From DATMQA01 sp035566895 (lineage in GTDB: Bacteria > Verrucomicrobiota > Verrucomicrobiia > Limisphaerales > UBA8199): DNA of 64,000 nt. Below the pieces are notes generated by a model. That model was not told the DNA's origin. It saw only the letters and a program-made list of their open reading frames with translations, and ran no database searches. The stretch lies in NCBI GenBank assembly GCA_035566895.1, contig DATMQA010000117.1, positions 13,145-77,144 of the forward strand, given 5' to 3'. A program made the translations under genes and the position numbers. Below are positions 18,126 to 26,408 of this stretch, piece by piece (within the stretch, counting starts at the first letter, position 1; the number at the start of each line of letters is the position of its first letter).

Positions 18126-18166
18126 GTGCGGGGCGAGAGCAGCGGGCCGGATGATTAGCGCTGGAT

Positions 18167-18727
18167 ATGGCGGAGACCGACAAATTTCTGAAAGGCCAAC
18201 TCTTGCTGGATAGCGGCCAGCTCCGTGGTTCGTTCTTCCAGCGCACCGTCGTGCTCATTTGCCAGCACGACGGCGAAGGCGCGTTCGGCCTCGTGCTCAA
18301 TCGGGCCACCGGCAACCACGCCGGCGAGACCATCGTTGCCGATCTCCCTGAAACCCTTAAGGCCTGCCCGCTCTTTCTGGGCGGACCGGTTCAACCGTCC
18401 GCCTTGAGTTTCCTGCACACCGACGCCTTCGTTCCGGACGCCAATGTCCTGCCGAATCTCAGCCTGGGCCATTCTCTGGACACCTTGATCGAAATCGGTG
18501 AATCGTTCTCGCCGACACGAAAAATCAAAATGTTCGCCGGTTACGCCGGCTGGAGTCCCGGCCAACTCGAGGATGAGATGAAACGAAAAGCCTGGCTCAC
18601 CCATCCGGCCTCCCTCGAACTGGTGTTTGACACCAGCCCCGAGCAGCTTTGGCAAAAAATTCTCCGCGAAAAAGGCTGGCAGTACCGCCTGCTCGCCCAG
18701 ATGCCGGAGGACCCCTCGCTTAACTAA
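18167..18727 (+). CDS. YqgE/AlgH family protein (UPF0301)
   Basis: 186 residues, the usual size. Family motifs are visible: GQLLLDSGQL, FFQRTVVLICQHDGEGAFGL, NRATGN, LFLGGPVQ and FAGYAGWSPGQLEDEM. The biochemical role of the family is not settled; AlgH was linked to alginate regulation in Pseudomonas. It follows the M48 peptidase by 41 bp on the same strand. Confidence 0.92.
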   Translation: MAETDKFLKGQLLLDSGQLRGSFFQRTVVLICQHDGEGAFGLVLNRATGNHAGETIVADLPETLKACPLFLGGPVQPSALSFLHTDAFVPDANVLPNLSLGHSLDTLIEIGESFSPTRKIKMFAGYAGWSPGQLEDEMKRKAWLTHPASLELVFDTSPEQLWQKILREKGWQYRLLAQMPEDPSLN

Positions 18728-19092
18728 TTCCCGCGTGCAGTCGGGCCTGTAGCCTGGCAACGGAGGACGCACTCGCGCTCGTGTTCAAGCTGTCAGCAAG
18801 GCAAGGAAGGTGGGGGTAGTATTCGCGGGTTACAACATTTCTCGAAATTGTATAGCGAATAAGCTTGACCTTTTGCACGAGTCGTGGTCTAATTCCTATC
18901 AACTATAGGGAGTCATTTGATCGCGTGGCAGCAGAGGGCTCGAGCTCGACTGGGGACCGTAACCGCGGATTCAAGGTGGCGGTGGCTTCAGGGTCAAGAT
19001 AACTGCCAAGCCGAGGAGGCCGAAGGTAACTTTTGCGTCACATCCAGCCATCTTAATCCCAGGTGCGTTTTTCCTTCCCCTGACAACCGGCC
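18728..19092. other. 365-bp spacer holding a sigma-70-like promoter
   Basis: No coding frame is convincing. The middle is AT-richer than the flanks and holds a good -35/-10 pair at 18865-18893. Confidence 0.5.
18865..18893 (+). promoter_or_regulatory. Candidate sigma-70 promoter
   Basis: TTGACC (18865-18870), a 17-nt spacer, then TCTAAT (18888-18893): five of six matches to each consensus box with ideal spacing. It would drive the small Cys-rich gene at 19093 and probably the sigma-54 regulator after it, with a ~190-nt leader. Confidence 0.45.
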
Positions 19093-19365
19093 ATGAAACC
19101 TCGCATCTGCATCTGTTGTGGCGAAACGATGTCCGAAAGGGGCAACGCCCTTTCCCGCAACCCCAACGTCTGCGCCTCGTGTTCGAGCCTCGCTGACGGG
19201 ATGGACGATCCTGTCCCGGAGCCGATTGCCCCGGAGGTCCTGCCCAAGGCCACGGGCGCCTCCGACCCCGAACCTCCCCATACCGACGAAGTCATCGTGG
19301 AATGGACCGCTGAAAAACCCCGGAAAGAACCCCTCCCTGAAAAAGCCGGCGCCGACCCAAGGTAG
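19093..19365 (+). CDS. Small Cys-containing hypothetical protein
   Basis: 90 residues. The N-terminus holds four closely placed cysteines plus one pair (MKPRICICCGETMSERGN ... NVCASCSSLADG), in a CxC/CxxC pattern that could form a zinc ribbon. The rest is proline- and glutamate-rich and probably disordered. I recognise no named family. It precedes the NtrC-type regulator by 131 bp on the same strand and may share its promoter. Confidence 0.7.
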   Translation: MKPRICICCGETMSERGNALSRNPNVCASCSSLADGMDDPVPEPIAPEVLPKATGASDPEPPHTDEVIVEWTAEKPRKEPLPEKAGADPR

Positions 19366-19496
19366 CCCTCGGAAGCCCTCAGTGGGACCGCTATGTTCGA
19401 GGGATGCCGGGGTCCAGGAAAACCCAAATCCGAAGCAGTGACACCCTTTTTCCTCCCGCTTTCCACCTCAGCCTGCTACCGTTCTCACCAGAGCAC

Positions 19497-20867
19497 ATGT
19501 CGTCCGAGCCCCGCAACCACGCCGCCACCGCGCCGCGCATCCTGATCGTCGATGACGACCCGGGCCAGCGCAGTTTGCTGGACTCCTTTTTGCGCAGCCA
19601 GGGCTTCGACACTCTGCCGGTCACGTCCGGCGAACAGGCGCTTGAAACCCTGCGCAGCCGGAACTTCAGCCTCATGATCTCCGACGTCCGCATGCCAGGG
19701 CTTTCGGGCCTGGAAACCCTCCGGCGTGCCCGCAAAGAGCATCCTATCCTGCCCATCCTGCTGGTCACCGCTTATGCCGATATCCGTGAGGCCGTTGGCG
19801 CCATGCGCGATGGGGCGCTAAATTACCTGGCCAAACCCATCGACCTGGATGAACTCCTGGTCACGGTCCGCCAGGCCACCGGGTTGACCAAGGCGGTCCC
19901 CATTAAATTCAGCGCAGACAAGCAACTGCCCGGACATATCATTGCCAAAAGCCCGCTGATGCAGGCGGTCTTCCACGACGCCTCACTGATCGCCCTCTCC
20001 GAAAGCCGCATCCTTATCACCGGTGAAAGTGGAGTGGGCAAAGAAGTTCTGGCCGATGTGATTCATGGCTGGAGCGCTCGTGCCGCAGGGCCGCTGGTCA
20101 AAGTCAATTGCGCGGCGATTCCGGAAACCCTATTGGAGAGCGAGCTCTTCGGCCACGAGAAAGGCGCGTTCACCGGCGCCACCGCTCAACGCATTGGCCG
20201 CTTCGAGCTGGCCAATGGCGGCACGATATTCCTCGATGAAGTCGCCGATATGTCCCCACCGCTCCAGGCCAAATTGCTACGGGTTACCCAGGACGGACTT
20301 TTCACGAGGGTTGGCTCCAACAAAGAACTGCAGACTAACGCCCGCATCCTCGCGGCGACGAATCGCAATCTCGAGGAAGAAGTCAAGACCGGCCGTTTCC
20401 GTGAGGATCTCTTCTACCGGCTCAACGTCGTGGAGCTGGATATCCCGCCGCTGCGCGAGCGCCCTGAGGACATCCTGCCCCTGGCCGACGCCTTCATCAC
20501 CGAATTTGCCAGGGGCAAAGCCCGCTTTTCTTCGGCCGTCACGGATTGCCTCACCCGCTATTCCTGGCCCGGCAATGTGCGCGAACTGCGCAACGCGATG
20601 GAACGCGCCGCACTGCTCTCACGCGGGGAACTTATCCTGCCGGAACACCTGCCGGCCCGCGTCCGCGGCACCACTGGCTCGCCGGTCCCACCCCCTGCCG
20701 CCGACCCTCAACGCCTCGGTGAAATCGAACGCCAGGCTATCGTCCAGGCTCTGCGTAAACACGGCTTCAACCGGACCGAAACTGCCAAGGCCCTCGGCAT
20801 CAGCCGCCGTGCATTGATCTACAAACTCCAGCGCTTCCGCGAGTTGGGCTTCCAGGTCGATGCCTAG
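19497..20867 (+). CDS. Sigma-54-dependent response regulator (NtrC family)
   Basis: 456 residues from the ATG at 19497, just before the receiver domain. Receiver: RILIVDDDPGQRS, phosphorylatable Asp in LMISDVRMPGLSG, and AKPIDLDELL. AAA+ domain: Walker A GESGVGKE, the sigma-54 contact loop GAFTGA, Walker B IFLDEVADM. C-terminal Fis-type HTH (FNRTETAKALGISRRAL). It should activate RpoN promoters when phosphorylated. No histidine kinase is adjacent, so the partner is encoded elsewhere. Upstream frame to 19404 is not family-like. Confidence 0.93.
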   Translation: MSSEPRNHAATAPRILIVDDDPGQRSLLDSFLRSQGFDTLPVTSGEQALETLRSRNFSLMISDVRMPGLSGLETLRRARKEHPILPILLVTAYADIREAVGAMRDGALNYLAKPIDLDELLVTVRQATGLTKAVPIKFSADKQLPGHIIAKSPLMQAVFHDASLIALSESRILITGESGVGKEVLADVIHGWSARAAGPLVKVNCAAIPETLLESELFGHEKGAFTGATAQRIGRFELANGGTIFLDEVADMSPPLQAKLLRVTQDGLFTRVGSNKELQTNARILAATNRNLEEEVKTGRFREDLFYRLNVVELDIPPLRERPEDILPLADAFITEFARGKARFSSAVTDCLTRYSWPGNVRELRNAMERAALLSRGELILPEHLPARVRGTTGSPVPPPAADPQRLGEIERQAIVQALRKHGFNRTETAKALGISRRALIYKLQRFRELGFQVDA

Positions 20868-20924
20868 CGAAGCGGCTTCCACAGAGGACAGACGCGCCCT
20901 GCCTCTTCTCGGTTGAAACGCTCC

Positions 20925-22091
20925 CTACCTTGCTTTGACGCCGAAGAATAAAATGACCAAATCAATCACAAACAGCAGCACAATCGTCACCTCCAAAATC
21001 AGCATCCACCGATTCGTCTGGTCGTGGTTCAAAAGCTGGTAAAGATCATCCAGCGTTTGAAGCTTCTTATCAATCGTCCGGTGCCAGTCCGCCAGGTGGA
21101 ATCGAGCGGAGATATTCTCGTAAATTCGCGCCAGGTGCCAATCTCCGAAAAACTTGGTGATATTCGATAATTCATCGCTGAACCGCGCGAGGTCGATACG
21201 GATCTCGCGCAACTCGCGCAGGATACTGGCCCGTCCGCGCAGCGAGCGGCGGGTCAAATCCCGGTAGGCTCGCTCCAGCGAATCGTCCAGAATCCGGTCG
21301 TACGCCTCCAGCTCGGCTAACTGGAGATTCGCCAATTCCATCACATAAAGTGTCTCGTCGAAATTCTGTGGCTCATCGATTATCAGGGCCGCATCCCAAT
21401 CGATCACCACCAGGTCGTGTTCGTAATAACTCAGGAACCGCCCGGTCGATTCATCCGCCTCCTGCTTCGAGAGATGGTCGCTATCCGGCTCTTGCGTCAG
21501 GAGCGAGGCGACCGCGCGGCGATGCGCCTTGAGCCAATGCTCGGCCCGTATCGGCGCACCATCTTCCCCCACCAGCGGCGATTGGATGCAGAACACCGTA
21601 TAGGCCTCTTCCTCTGCCAGGCTCTGCACCGGCCGGATGTAATACGGCGCCAGTTCCTGCCGTACTTGTTCGGCCAGCCGCCGCACTTCCTCGTTGAGCG
21701 AGCCGTTGCTGAACTGTAAATCGTGATAGGCGACCAGGTCCTCGACCCGCTGCACATCAAACGGCACACGTACCGTGATACTGATGGCGCCGACCGGCAG
21801 CAATTTGATCACCCGCTCGACCCGCACCGGCCCATGCGGCCCCAGGCGTTCGAGCGGCGGCAGCCGCACCATTTGCGGCCGATAAAAGAACAAATGCCGC
21901 GGACTCCGTTTGCTGGCATCCACCACGAACTGCGCCACCGGCTGTCCCAGCAACTCGCGCACCGGCTGCCGCGCCATCTCGTATGCCACATCAAACGCAT
22001 ACACATACACCACCTCGCCCGTGTAACGCTCGATTTTGGGCAAAGCGATTTTGCGTTCTAAAGGTTGCGGTTGATTGATGGCCACCATCAT
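20925..22091 (-). CDS. DUF155 (RMD1/YagE-like) family membrane-anchored protein
   Basis: 388 residues. The C-terminal part carries the family pattern: YYEHDLVVIDWDAALII, then a long helical region, FGDWHLARIYENISARF, KKLQTLDDLYQLLNHDQTN and one C-terminal transmembrane segment (LEVTIVLLFVIDLVILFFG). Eukaryotic relatives act in mitochondria; bacterial function is unknown. Two adjacent ATG codons could start it. Convergent with the sigma-54 regulator. Confidence 0.75.
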   Translation of the reverse strand: MMVAINQPQPLERKIALPKIERYTGEVVYVYAFDVAYEMARQPVRELLGQPVAQFVVDASKRSPRHLFFYRPQMVRLPPLERLGPHGPVRVERVIKLLPVGAISITVRVPFDVQRVEDLVAYHDLQFSNGSLNEEVRRLAEQVRQELAPYYIRPVQSLAEEEAYTVFCIQSPLVGEDGAPIRAEHWLKAHRRAVASLLTQEPDSDHLSKQEADESTGRFLSYYEHDLVVIDWDAALIIDEPQNFDETLYVMELANLQLAELEAYDRILDDSLERAYRDLTRRSLRGRASILRELREIRIDLARFSDELSNITKFFGDWHLARIYENISARFHLADWHRTIDKKLQTLDDLYQLLNHDQTNRWMLILEVTIVLLFVIDLVILFFGVKAR

Positions 22092-22156
22092 AGGCGCCTT
22101 AAACTACGCTATGCCTAAGTGAAAGTCTAAGGCGGCTCGTCAACGTGTAACCCGGT

Positions 22157-22387
22157 TCATGCCGGTTGAGCCGGCGGGGGCTTGACGGGCTCCACCAGCC
22201 TTATCTGCTGCGCGTTCAAAACTCTGAAATGCCCGTCCTCGTCGTATAAGGCCACGGTGTCCTTGGTTGGGCTGACCGCCAGGTAATCCGTGTGTCGGAC
22301 CGTGTAAGACTGGTTGTCGCCGAGAACGATACGAACCGGTTTGAAAGGGTCTGCGTGCATCAACTCTCTGATTTCATCGGTTATCAT
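22157..22387 (-). CDS. Small hypothetical protein
   Basis: 76 residues. Conserved-looking pattern: MITDEIRELMHADPFKPVR, then VRHTDYLAVSPTKDTV and YDEDGHFRVLNAQQIRLVE. Small proteins of this pattern occur widely in Verrucomicrobia and Planctomycetes, but have no known role. It lies between trpE and the DUF155 gene on the same strand. Confidence 0.75.
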   Translation of the reverse strand: MITDEIRELMHADPFKPVRIVLGDNQSYTVRHTDYLAVSPTKDTVALYDEDGHFRVLNAQQIRLVEPVKPPPAQPA

Positions 22388-22442
22388 AATTTACGGAACT
22401 TAACCGGCAGCCCATTAAAAATCAATCCCTGTCACCCAAAAA

Positions 22443-23963
22443 TTACCCAAAGCTTTCGGCCAGCGCAACGGCCTTCAGCATGGCCTTGGCCTTATTAACG
22501 GTTTCCTGGTATTCGCCCTCTGGGGTCGAATCATTCACCCACCCGCCGCCGGCCTGCACGTAAGCCTTGCCGTTCTTGAGCAGGGCCGTCCGGATAGTAA
22601 TGCAGCAATCGAGGTTGCCGTTGAAGGAGAAGTACCCCACACAGCCGCCGTAAGGGCCGCGCGCCGTCTGTTCCAGCTCGGCAATGATTTGCATCGCGCG
22701 GATTTTAGGCGCGCCGCTCAAGGTGCCGGCCGGGAAAGTGGCGCGCATCAGGTCGTAGGGGGTGCGATTCGAGGAAAGACGGCCTTCGACCTGGGAGACG
22801 ATGTGCATCACGTGGCTGTAACGTTCGACGATCATCAGATCTTTCACCTGGACCGAGCCGAAATCGCAGACCCGGCCCAGGTCGTTGCGCGCCAAATCCA
22901 CGAGCATGACGTGCTCGGCGCGTTCCTTGGGGTCGGCCAGCAAATCCTGCTGGAGCGCCTGGTCTTCAGCCGGAGTCGTTCCGCGACGGCGGGTGCCGGC
23001 GATGGGACGAATCTCGACCTTTTGTTCCTCGCAACGGACATGGATTTCCGGCGAGGCGCCCACGAGCGAAAAACCGTTCAATTCCAACAGGAACATGTAG
23101 GGGGACGGATTAACCGAGCGGGCAGCCCGATAGATATCCAGCGGGGCGGCCTTGACCGGCGTGGAAAAGCGTTGGGACCCGACCACCTGGATAATGTCAC
23201 CCGCCGTGATGTATTCCTTGGCCTTGAGGACATTAGCCATGAATTTCTCTTTTGGCACGTTGGATTCAAAAGGAATAGACGGAACCTCGGGCAGCAGCGT
23301 GGCGGGACGATGTTCGGTCGGCTGTTCGAGCAGGGAGACCAGGCGCTCGATCTCAGCGGTGGCATTCTCATAAGCCTCTTCCGGGCTGGAGGCATCCTCA
23401 AGAACCGCGTTGACCAGCACCGTAAGCGTCTGGGCGACGCGATCGAAGATGAGCAACTGGTCGGCGATGAGAAAATACATGACCGGGGTTTGCAGCTCAT
23501 CGGCAGGCGGGCGCGGCACCACGGGCTCGACATCGTGGATGAACTCGTAGCCGATGAACCCGACTGCGCCACCGGTGAAGCGGGGCAGGCCGGGGACGGG
23601 CACCGGGCGGTATTTTTTCATCACCCGCTCGACAACCTCCAGGCCGTCTCTGACGGTTTGGGTGCCGCCTTCGGCGGGTCCGGTGCTGACGGCAAAACTC
23701 TCGACCACTTTTCCGTTCTCCACGACTTCAACGCGGTTGGCAATTTGGCGCACAATCGCCCGAGGATTGCAGCCGACGAAGGAATAGCGGCCAAGATGCT
23801 CGCCGCCTTCGACCGACTCAAAAAGGAAGGACTCGCCCGGTCCGCGGATTTTGCGATAAGCCGAGAGGGGCGTCTCGATGTCGGCCAGCAGGCGGCGGGT
23901 GACGGGGATGAGATTGCCCTGGGCGGCGAGAGTGAGAAACTCGGAAAGAGTGGGAGAATACAT
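22443..23963 (-). CDS. trpE: Anthranilate synthase component I
   Basis: 506 residues, the normal length. Converts chorismate to anthranilate in tryptophan synthesis, using ammonia from the TrpG partner. Chorismate-binding motifs: QVVGSQRFSTP, IAGTRRRGTTP, DLARNDLGRV, FPAGTLSGAPKIRAM and QAGGGWVNDSTPEGEYQET. The N-terminal regulatory region has the usual SFLFESVEGGEHLGRYSF. No trpG, trpD or trpC is in the window and no leader peptide is evident, so this trpE is isolated. Confidence 0.96.
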   Translation of the reverse strand: MYSPTLSEFLTLAAQGNLIPVTRRLLADIETPLSAYRKIRGPGESFLFESVEGGEHLGRYSFVGCNPRAIVRQIANRVEVVENGKVVESFAVSTGPAEGGTQTVRDGLEVVERVMKKYRPVPVPGLPRFTGGAVGFIGYEFIHDVEPVVPRPPADELQTPVMYFLIADQLLIFDRVAQTLTVLVNAVLEDASSPEEAYENATAEIERLVSLLEQPTEHRPATLLPEVPSIPFESNVPKEKFMANVLKAKEYITAGDIIQVVGSQRFSTPVKAAPLDIYRAARSVNPSPYMFLLELNGFSLVGASPEIHVRCEEQKVEIRPIAGTRRRGTTPAEDQALQQDLLADPKERAEHVMLVDLARNDLGRVCDFGSVQVKDLMIVERYSHVMHIVSQVEGRLSSNRTPYDLMRATFPAGTLSGAPKIRAMQIIAELEQTARGPYGGCVGYFSFNGNLDCCITIRTALLKNGKAYVQAGGGWVNDSTPEGEYQETVNKAKAMLKAVALAESFG

Positions 23964-23986
23964 AGCGGGTTATGGGTTGGCCTCCT

Positions 23987-24043
23987 CTTAATCGTAATCT
24001 TAATCGTAATCTTAATCGTAATCTTGGTCTTAATCTCAATCCC
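23987..24043. repeat. Hexamer array 1 (CTTAAT/CGTAAT)
   Basis: Three CTTAAT-CGTAAT pairs, then CTTGGT, CTTAAT, CTCAAT and CCCT. Read on the minus strand it starts AAGAGGGATTGAGATTAAG. The TGA in that start is the stop codon of the four-helix-bundle gene, so the array begins exactly at the gene's end. Same units as the element at 24871-25040. Confidence 0.85.
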
Positions 24044-24866
24044 TCTTGCCCGGACAAAGGCTGTAAGGCGCCGATTCTTCATGTATTCGGTCAGGCGAAT
24101 TGCTTCGAATCAGACCGACCAGCATGGAAACAACTTCCTGTAAACTAACTTTCCCCGCGTTCGCTTCTCTTTCTCCTATTTGATTTTTTGCGAAAAGGAT
24201 GTCCAAAGCGGCAGCGCACTCAAACGCTGAACTTCGGGCGCGATCGAAAAACCGGCAGCGGTCGGCAGGGGTGAACTTGCCATTCCCTTCGGCAAGACCC
24301 AGTGGGATGGCGGTCGAGGCGCGATCAAGTTTGGACCAGACCGGAAGGTTTCTGGGCGGAGCCTCCAGGAACTCGGCGGTTGATCGAATGAAGGTTAGCG
24401 ACTTCTGATAAACCTTCAGCTTCTCATGATCAAAGCAGAAAACGTCAGGCTTTGCTTCCGCTGCTTTCAATTCATCGAACCGGTATTCGACCTCACCTTC
24501 ATGGAGTCGATCGGGTGAGTTGCTTCGGATGAGACCGACCAGCATCGAAACGATCCCGCGCAACGATTCTTTTCCATCAAGGCACTGCGAATCATTCGCG
24601 TGCCTTCGAGCGGAAAGGACGTCCAGGCAAGCTGCGCATTCCAAAGCCGAACCACGTGCATTATCAAACGAGCTGCAACGGTCTGGTGCGGTGAACTTGC
24701 CGTTTCCCTCAGCGATATTAAGGGGGATAGAGCTTGCGGCGCGCTCCAATTGATCCCAAACGGAGAGGTGCTTAGGTATGCGCTCCAGAAGATCCGTTGC
24801 CCAAAGCACGAACTTGATCGACTGGCCGTAAACCCTGAGTCGCTCGTGGTCGAAGTAGGCGTTCAT
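24036..24866 (-). CDS. Tandem-fused four-helix-bundle (23S-IVP / S23, Avd-like) protein
   Basis: 276 residues made of two copies of the four-helix-bundle domain normally ~120 residues long. Copy 1 (about 4-110) has FDHERLRVYGQSI and RAASSIPLNIAEGNGKF. Copy 2 (about 145-250) has FDHEKLKVYQKSL and RASTAIPLGLAEGNGKF. Both end in SMLVGLIRSNSPDR. Known relatives are the proteins encoded in intervening sequences of 23S rRNA and the Avd accessory protein of diversity-generating retroelements. No reverse transcriptase is in the window. The gene is flanked on both sides by hexamer arrays in facing orientation, and its stop lies in array 1. Confidence 0.85.
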   Translation of the reverse strand: MNAYFDHERLRVYGQSIKFVLWATDLLERIPKHLSVWDQLERAASSIPLNIAEGNGKFTAPDRCSSFDNARGSALECAACLDVLSARRHANDSQCLDGKESLRGIVSMLVGLIRSNSPDRLHEGEVEYRFDELKAAEAKPDVFCFDHEKLKVYQKSLTFIRSTAEFLEAPPRNLPVWSKLDRASTAIPLGLAEGNGKFTPADRCRFFDRARSSAFECAAALDILFAKNQIGEREANAGKVSLQEVVSMLVGLIRSNSPDRIHEESAPYSLCPGKRD

Positions 24867-24870
24867 AGGA

Positions 24871-25040
24871 AGGGATTACGATTAAGATTACGATTAAGAT
24901 TACGATTAGGCATCGCGGTCGTAAGCCCGGCGTCGCTCGTGGTCGAAGCAGGCGTTCATAGCCCGCGATGCTTAATCGTAATCCTGGTCCTGATCCTGGT
25001 CCTAATCTTAATCGTAATCTTAATCGTAATCTTAATCCCT
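24871..25040. repeat. Two-arm hexamer-repeat palindrome (arrays 2 and 3)
   Basis: Left arm 24871-24918: AGGGATTAC, alternating GATTAA/GATTAC units, ending GGCATCGCGG. Right arm 24963-25040: CCGCGATGC, then CTTAAT/CGTAAT units with a CCTGGT/CCTGAT interruption, ending TTAATCCCT. The arms are reverse complements apart from extra units in the right arm, so a hairpin of 40 or more base pairs is possible. The 44-nt loop region holds the start of a duplicated bundle gene. No spacers and no fixed long repeat, so not a CRISPR array. Confidence 0.85.
24906..24959 (-). pseudogene. 17-codon duplicate of the four-helix-bundle gene start
   Basis: Encodes MNACFDHERRRAYDRDA and then a TAA formed at the edge of the left array. 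The first 28 nt match the start of the gene at 24866 at all but one base; after that the match decays. It looks like a second copy of the bundle gene cut off by the array, or a duplicated leader. Whether it is translated cannot be told. Confidence 0.6.
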
Positions 25041-25625
25041 TCCCGGAGAGGCGGCTTTCGTTTGCAATGACGCCGTCACCCCCTTCCTCTCCTCCGTCTT
25101 CGCCGCTCGCCGCAACCGGACAATCCCCAACAGGGTAAAAAAGGCCACCGCCAGCGCATAAGCGATAATGCCAAGCCCGATCGCCAGTGGAACCTGGTCC
25201 TTCTCCCAGTTGGTGAAATAAATCACCGCGGCGCCCACGCCGGCCGTCAGTGCCGTCTGGCCGAACAAACAGGCCAGGTAAAGCGTCACGCTGGTTTCCC
25301 GGACCCGTTCGACGTGCCACTCGCGGTAGAGCTGCTCGCCCAGCGACCGCATCAGCCACGCAGATTGAAAATTCCTCGCTGCCACCAGGACGCTGGTGGT
25401 GCTGATGACAATAGCCGGCAGCGGCCAGAAGGCGAACAGGAAGCACAGCGCCAGGTTGAGCGGAATGCCCCACTTCCACCCGAGCCGTTTGGCGATGGGG
25501 TTGCCCTCGAGGACCAGGTTAGGCGTCGCCACCCACGTACTGAGGAAATCCATCCCCCGGGAAACCAGCAGCAGGACAAAGACCAGCCCGTAGGTGCGGC
25601 TGGCAAATGGAACCAGGTCCTCCAT
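25032..25625 (-). CDS. Multi-pass membrane protein of unknown function
   Basis: 197 residues from the ATG at 25625, whose A overlaps the last base of the hisI stop (TGATG), so translation is coupled. Four or five hydrophobic segments are visible (YGLVFVLLLVSRGMDFL, LNLALCFLFAFWPLPAIV, VTLYLACLFGQTALTAG, LAIGLGIIAYALAVAFFTL). No named family recognised. The C-terminus ends ASPGRD and its stop codon TAA is supplied by the first unit of hexamer array 3, so the original C-terminus may have been replaced. Confidence 0.7.
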   Translation of the reverse strand: MEDLVPFASRTYGLVFVLLLVSRGMDFLSTWVATPNLVLEGNPIAKRLGWKWGIPLNLALCFLFAFWPLPAIVISTTSVLVAARNFQSAWLMRSLGEQLYREWHVERVRETSVTLYLACLFGQTALTAGVGAAVIYFTNWEKDQVPLAIGLGIIAYALAVAFFTLLGIVRLRRAAKTEERKGVTASLQTKAASPGRD

Positions 25626-26041
25626 CACTTCTTTCCGTAAATCTGCTCGGGCGTCTCGAGTTGTTTTTCGGTGATTTGGATGGCTTGGCCACCCTCCCGG
25701 ACCGACCGGAAAAAGCAGGACTGATACCCTTCGTGACAGGCGGCCCCGATCTGCTCGACCTGGAGCAACAGCGTGTCGCCGTCGCAATCGAAGGCGACGT
25801 CCTTAACCGTTTGCGTGTGCCCGCTGGATTCGCCTTTCATCCAGAACTTCTGCCGCGAGCGGCTCCAAAAGTGGGTCTTGCCCGTCGCCAGGGTCTTCTC
25901 GAGCGAGGCCCGGTTCATCCAGGCCATCATCAGGACACGCCCGGTTTTTTGTTCCTGGACAATCGCCGGGATCAGCCCGGTGGTGGAATCGAATTTGAGT
26001 TGCTCGTAAAAGCTCATCGAAGGGGGAACGAAGGCGTCCAT
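25625..26041 (-). CDS. hisI: Phosphoribosyl-AMP cyclohydrolase
   Basis: 138 residues. Third step of histidine synthesis, opening the purine ring of PR-AMP. Motifs: VLMMAWMNRASLEKTL, HFWSRSRQKFWMKGESSGHTQ, zinc/magnesium-binding DCDGDTLLLQV and AACHEGYQSCFFR. There is no fused HisE domain. It lies in a minus-strand run hisF - DUF486 gene - hisI, with short gaps. Confidence 0.95.
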   Translation of the reverse strand: MDAFVPPSMSFYEQLKFDSTTGLIPAIVQEQKTGRVLMMAWMNRASLEKTLATGKTHFWSRSRQKFWMKGESSGHTQTVKDVAFDCDGDTLLLQVEQIGAACHEGYQSCFFRSVREGGQAIQITEKQLETPEQIYGKK

Positions 26042-26048
26042 TGCGTAT

Positions 26049-26405
26049 TCATTGTTTCGGCAGGAATGTAAGCATCACGGCGGCTAAAATGCAAACAAAC
26101 GCGGTAAAATGGTTCCATTTGAGCTTTTCTCCCAAATAGAGCCAGGCGAACCCGCAAAACACCGCCAGCGTGATAATTTCCTGAATAATCTTTAACTGGG
26201 TGGCCGAATAAACCGAATTACCCCAGCGATTGGCTGGCACCTGCAAGCAATACTCAAAAAAAGCGATGCCCCAACTGGCCAGAATGACCGCCCAAAGGGC
26301 TCGGTTTTTGAATTTCAAGTGCCCGTACCAGGCGACGGTCATGAACACATTTGAACACGTCAGCAACAATACCGGCAACCAGCGTGATTGGGTAACGTCA
26401 TTCAT
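26049..26405 (-). CDS. DUF486 / DMT-type small membrane protein
   Basis: 118 residues with four transmembrane helices (LPVLLLTCSNVFMTVAWYG, LWAVILASWGIAFFEYCLQ, IIQEIITLAVFCGFAWLYL, FTAFVCILAAVMLTFLP). The FEYCLQVPANRWG and KWNHFTAFV motifs are typical of DUF486. Function unknown; related in fold to small multidrug-type transporters. Sits 3 bp after hisF and 7 bp before hisI, so part of the same operon though with no known tie to histidine. Confidence 0.9.
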   Translation of the reverse strand: MNDVTQSRWLPVLLLTCSNVFMTVAWYGHLKFKNRALWAVILASWGIAFFEYCLQVPANRWGNSVYSATQLKIIQEIITLAVFCGFAWLYLGEKLKWNHFTAFVCILAAVMLTFLPKQ

Positions 26406-26408
26406 ATT

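Noticed and set aside
22689..24143. 484-codon plus-strand frame
   Set aside because: Antisense of trpE, which is clearly real.
23987..25040. CRISPR array
   Set aside because: Units are 6 nt with no spacers, no leader and no cas genes.
24036..25625. Diversity-generating retroelement
   Set aside because: The bundle protein is Avd-like, but no reverse transcriptase, template/variable repeat pair or target gene is visible.
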